From the NCBI GenBank assembly GCA_009777995.1, contig WRKT01000014.1, positions 1 through 53,200 on the forward strand: a stretch of 53,200 nucleotides of DNA, in the 5' to 3' direction. A program made the translations under genes and the position numbers. The stretch is from Treponema sp. Lineage in GTDB: Bacteria > Spirochaetota > Spirochaetia > Treponematales > Breznakiellaceae. Shown one piece after another: positions 51,447 through 53,200 of the stretch. The notes beneath the pieces are model-generated. The model searched no databases. It was not told the DNA's origin and worked only from the letters and a program-made list of their open reading frames with translations. Position 1 is the stretch's first letter. Every line of letters begins with the position of its first letter.

Positions 51447-52489
51447 TGTATTAGTTTGGCAATTTTTCCGGCATCTGTCATCCCCAGTCTGGGGTATATC
51501 GGAAAAACTACAGTCCTAAGAGAGAGGGAATAGGCTTCGGGGCATTGCTCGGGAGGAATCAGACCTGCGCCAATCAGGGTATTCTCAAAGGCACTTTCTA
51601 TGGAAATATCCTTTCGTCTTGCATAAGTTTTTACATCCTTCATTCCTTTTTCAAGAATAAGAGGAAAAGCATAATTATTATATTCATCTGAATGTACAAT
51701 GAGCTTATGTTTTGTTCTTAGAGCTGATTGTGTATAAACTTGCGCGATTTCTTTTCGTTTGGAAAGGTGTTTTGACAACTCCTTAATCTGCACAAGGGCA
51801 AGAGCGGCATTCATGTCGGGAAGGCCGTATTCGGGAACCAAGTTTTGCTGATAGTTCCCGTGGAAAACCTTATTCACTGCATCAGAAGAGCCTGCATTTC
51901 GATGTTTTGCGGAATAAAGCAATGCACCTCCCCCTGATGTGAGCATATCTCTTTCTTCAAGGCCTATGATTGTAAGAAATCCGGAAGTTTCTATGGGAGC
52001 ATCCGGCGACGCAGAGCCGTAACTCTTGGACCAGTCTTCAATTAGGGGTATTCCAAGTTCTGAAATTCCGGGGCCATCACTTAAAAAGCCCAAAGAATGA
52101 TGGAGAATGATGCACCCCGGCGGCGAGCCTGAATTGCTTGCAATGGCGTTTTCTACCGTTTCCCTATTCAGCATTGCTGTTGAAGAGGCCACATCACAGT
52201 ATATTGGTATAAGGTCGAGATCAGATATCACTTTTAAATAGTATAAGGGTGATAAAGCCGATATTAGTACACCCTGCCCCTTATTCAGATCTAAAGATTT
52301 TAGGGCTAAATAGAGAGCAAGGGCAGGGCTTCTAAGAGGAAGACAGTGATCACAGCGTGTCCTCTCCTTAAAATTTTGAATAAGAATCTTAGCCTGTTCA
52401 CCCGGGCCTATCTTACCCTCCACCAATGCGGTCAATACCGCATCCATCTCCTTTCTTCTGATGGTTGGAGAGAAAACTTCAATTTTCAT
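51434..52489 (-). CDS. DegT/DnrJ/EryC1-family protein lacking the PLP lysine
   Basis: A 351-residue protein with the DegT aminotransferase fold: start region TIRRKEMDAVLTALVEGKIGPGEQ, the substrate loop LPLRSPALALYLALK, the cofactor Asp in LIEDWSKSYGS (D152) and the late glycine motif TSGGGALLYS. In family members a lysine nine residues before the end of the GxGG motif forms the PLP Schiff base (pattern K-x-L-x-T-G-E-G-G). Here the register gives R180-D-M-L-T-S-G-G-G, so Arg replaces Lys. It may be a pseudo-enzyme or a PLP-binding regulator or dehydratase-like derivative. The C-terminus is shaped by a hairpin repeat. CheW lies upstream (40 bp gap) and nadK downstream. Confidence 0.78.
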   Translation of the reverse strand: MKIEVFSPTIRRKEMDAVLTALVEGKIGPGEQAKILIQNFKERTRCDHCLPLRSPALALYLALKSLDLNKGQGVLISALSPLYYLKVISDLDLIPIYCDVASSTAMLNRETVENAIASNSGSPPGCIILHHSLGFLSDGPGISELGIPLIEDWSKSYGSASPDAPIETSGFLTIIGLEERDMLTSGGGALLYSAKHRNAGSSDAVNKVFHGNYQQNLVPEYGLPDMNAALALVQIKELSKHLSKRKEIAQVYTQSALRTKHKLIVHSDEYNNYAFPLILEKGMKDVKTYARRKDISIESAFENTLIGAGLIPPEQCPEAYSLSLRTVVFPIYPRLGMTDAGKIAKLIQALP

Positions 52490-52529
52490 TATAATCCGTG
52501 ACGCATACTATGAAAAGAATTCGCTTAAT

Positions 52530-53000
52530 CTACCTGCGTAAAGCGGCTAATTTTTGCAGTTCTTTTGGATTAAAGAGATCCCTTATATCCAATATAATCA
52601 AGTATCCATGCTCCTGGCGTACCACGCCCTGAATATACTCGGCTCCTATCCCGCTTACCATTTGAGGAGGAGGTTGTATCTCCTCTTTTTCTATGGTAAC
52701 TACCCTTGAAACTTTATCAATGATGACCCCAAGCTTCATGCCGTCAATATCTAGAATAACAAAGCCGGATAAAAGTTCATCTTCCTCGGAAACTGCGATT
52801 TTCTTTAGATGAAACCTTTTATGAAGGTTGATGATCGGGATTATTTCACTTCGAAGGTGAAAAATTCCTTCAACATAATTGGGAGCATTTGGAATGGCCC
52901 TTACATCCTGAACCCGGACTATTTCCTTTACGTCCATTATATCGATACCGTACAGTTCTTCCCCAAGTTGAAAAGTTACTAATTGATTAGATTCTGCCAT
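52530..53000 (-). CDS. cheW: Chemotaxis coupling protein CheW
   Basis: A 156-residue CheW-domain protein linking MCPs to CheA. Visible family stretches are VTFQLGEELYGIDIMDVKEIVRV, AIPNAPNYVEGIFHLRSEIIPIINLHKRFHL and VIDKVSRVVTIEKEEIQPPPQM. The frame is open to 53027, but GGAG is 7 nt before the ATG at 53000 and gives the normal N-terminus, so that start is used. It is separate from any cheA cluster; one MCP gene is in the window. It probably heads a transcript with the degT-like gene. Confidence 0.95.
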   Translation of the reverse strand: MAESNQLVTFQLGEELYGIDIMDVKEIVRVQDVRAIPNAPNYVEGIFHLRSEIIPIINLHKRFHLKKIAVSEEDELLSGFVILDIDGMKLGVIIDKVSRVVTIEKEEIQPPPQMVSGIGAEYIQGVVRQEHGYLIILDIRDLFNPKELQKLAALRR

Positions 53001-53017
53001 AATTAATCTCCATGACA

Positions 53018-53046
53018 AATATACCATCGTTTATGATTTTTTACAA
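53018..53046 (-). promoter_or_regulatory. Promoter for cheW
   Basis: On the minus strand: TTGTAA (53041-53046), 17-nt spacer, TATATT (53018-53023). Predicted start is near 53011-53013, so the leader is only about 11-13 nt and begins at the GGAG itself. Confidence 0.55.
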
Positions 53047-53080
53047 GTGCTTAAATTTTTTATATTTGGACATAAAAAAA

Positions 53081-53195
53081 CTTGGCAGCGACCTACTTTC
53101 CCACCCCTTAGCGGGGCAGTATCATCGGCGTTAGAGGGCTTGACTTCCGTGTTCGGAATGGGAACGGGTATAACACCTCCACTATGGCTACCAAG
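53081..53195 (-). rRNA. rrf: 5S ribosomal RNA
   Basis: The minus strand gives a 115-nt 5S RNA: ends CTTGGTAGCC and GCTGCCAAG pair, and the conserved CCCGTTCCCATTCCGAACAC loop and GTGGGAAAGTAGGTCGCTGCC segment are present. The ends are set by the terminal helix and may differ by a few bases in the mature RNA. Seven T residues (minus strand, 53080-53074) follow at once, so this is the end of an rRNA operon coming from beyond the right edge; the terminal helix plus T-run may serve as terminator. Confidence 0.95.
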
Positions 53196-53200
53196 TATAA

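Overview
The window reads as a chromosomal segment of a spirochaete, most likely Treponema or a close relative. Supporting signs are: a PPi-dependent phosphofructokinase; MCP and CheW chemotaxis genes; many small exported proteins and lipoproteins; an archaeal-type UMP kinase; and the order cNMP-binding regulator / murB / (murI) / cysS / ECF sigma / anti-sigma. From memory, unverified, this resembles a conserved T. pallidum neighbourhood, as does cheW / degT-like / nadK / recN at the right end. Base composition is AT-leaning and even throughout. I see no insertion sequence, prophage, CRISPR array or origin.

Layout. 1-9.8 kb: a minus-strand block reading from an OadG-like protein through two exported proteins, a Gfo/Idh/MocA oxidoreductase, ClpC and RNase Z into a GldA-GldF-GldG-like ABC system and a DUF4340 protein cut by the window edge. 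A TTGAAC-17-TATAAT promoter sits at its head, with a second candidate before clpC. 9.9-13.4 kb: a plus-strand dual-cNMP regulator facing a minus-strand group (permease, exported protein, MurB). 13.4-23.4 kb: a plus-strand run of murI, cysS, ECF sigma factor, ZAS anti-sigma, two envelope proteins, pyrH, pfp and a DUF4139 protein. 23.4-28.3 kb: minus-strand RarD, M19 dipeptidase, OmpA-type protein and an ABC exporter. The exporter is preceded by a previously unlisted 26-codon gene with its own promoter and Shine-Dalgarno. 28.25-28.6 kb is the only gap over 300 bp apart from that small gene; it holds a nested palindromic element. 28.6-30.4 kb: TraX-like and VanX-like genes.

30.4-39.1 kb: a six-gene minus-strand array of ArsR/SmtB repressor, Zn/Cd ATPase, Cu ATPase, MetF, a separate MetH-activation protein and a MetH lacking that domain. 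The gaps are 23 bp or less, and the array sits behind one promoter with a 20-bp SmtB-type operator. 39.1-44.7 kb: MnmA, a DUF362 protein, a GH18-like lipoprotein and an MCP. Then follow tRNA-Leu(GAG), a giant ankyrin-repeat lipoprotein, a hypothetical gene with recN, nadK and a degT-like gene, cheW, and the 5S end of an rRNA operon entering from the right.

The signals most worth a second look are: the small gene ahead of the ABC exporter; the three-arm palindromic element beside it; a 19-bp tandem array of hairpins with compensatory changes ahead of nadK; the metal-regulated array that includes methionine synthesis; a recurring promoter architecture that puts the transcript start on the ATG; and a DegT-family protein whose PLP lysine is replaced by arginine.
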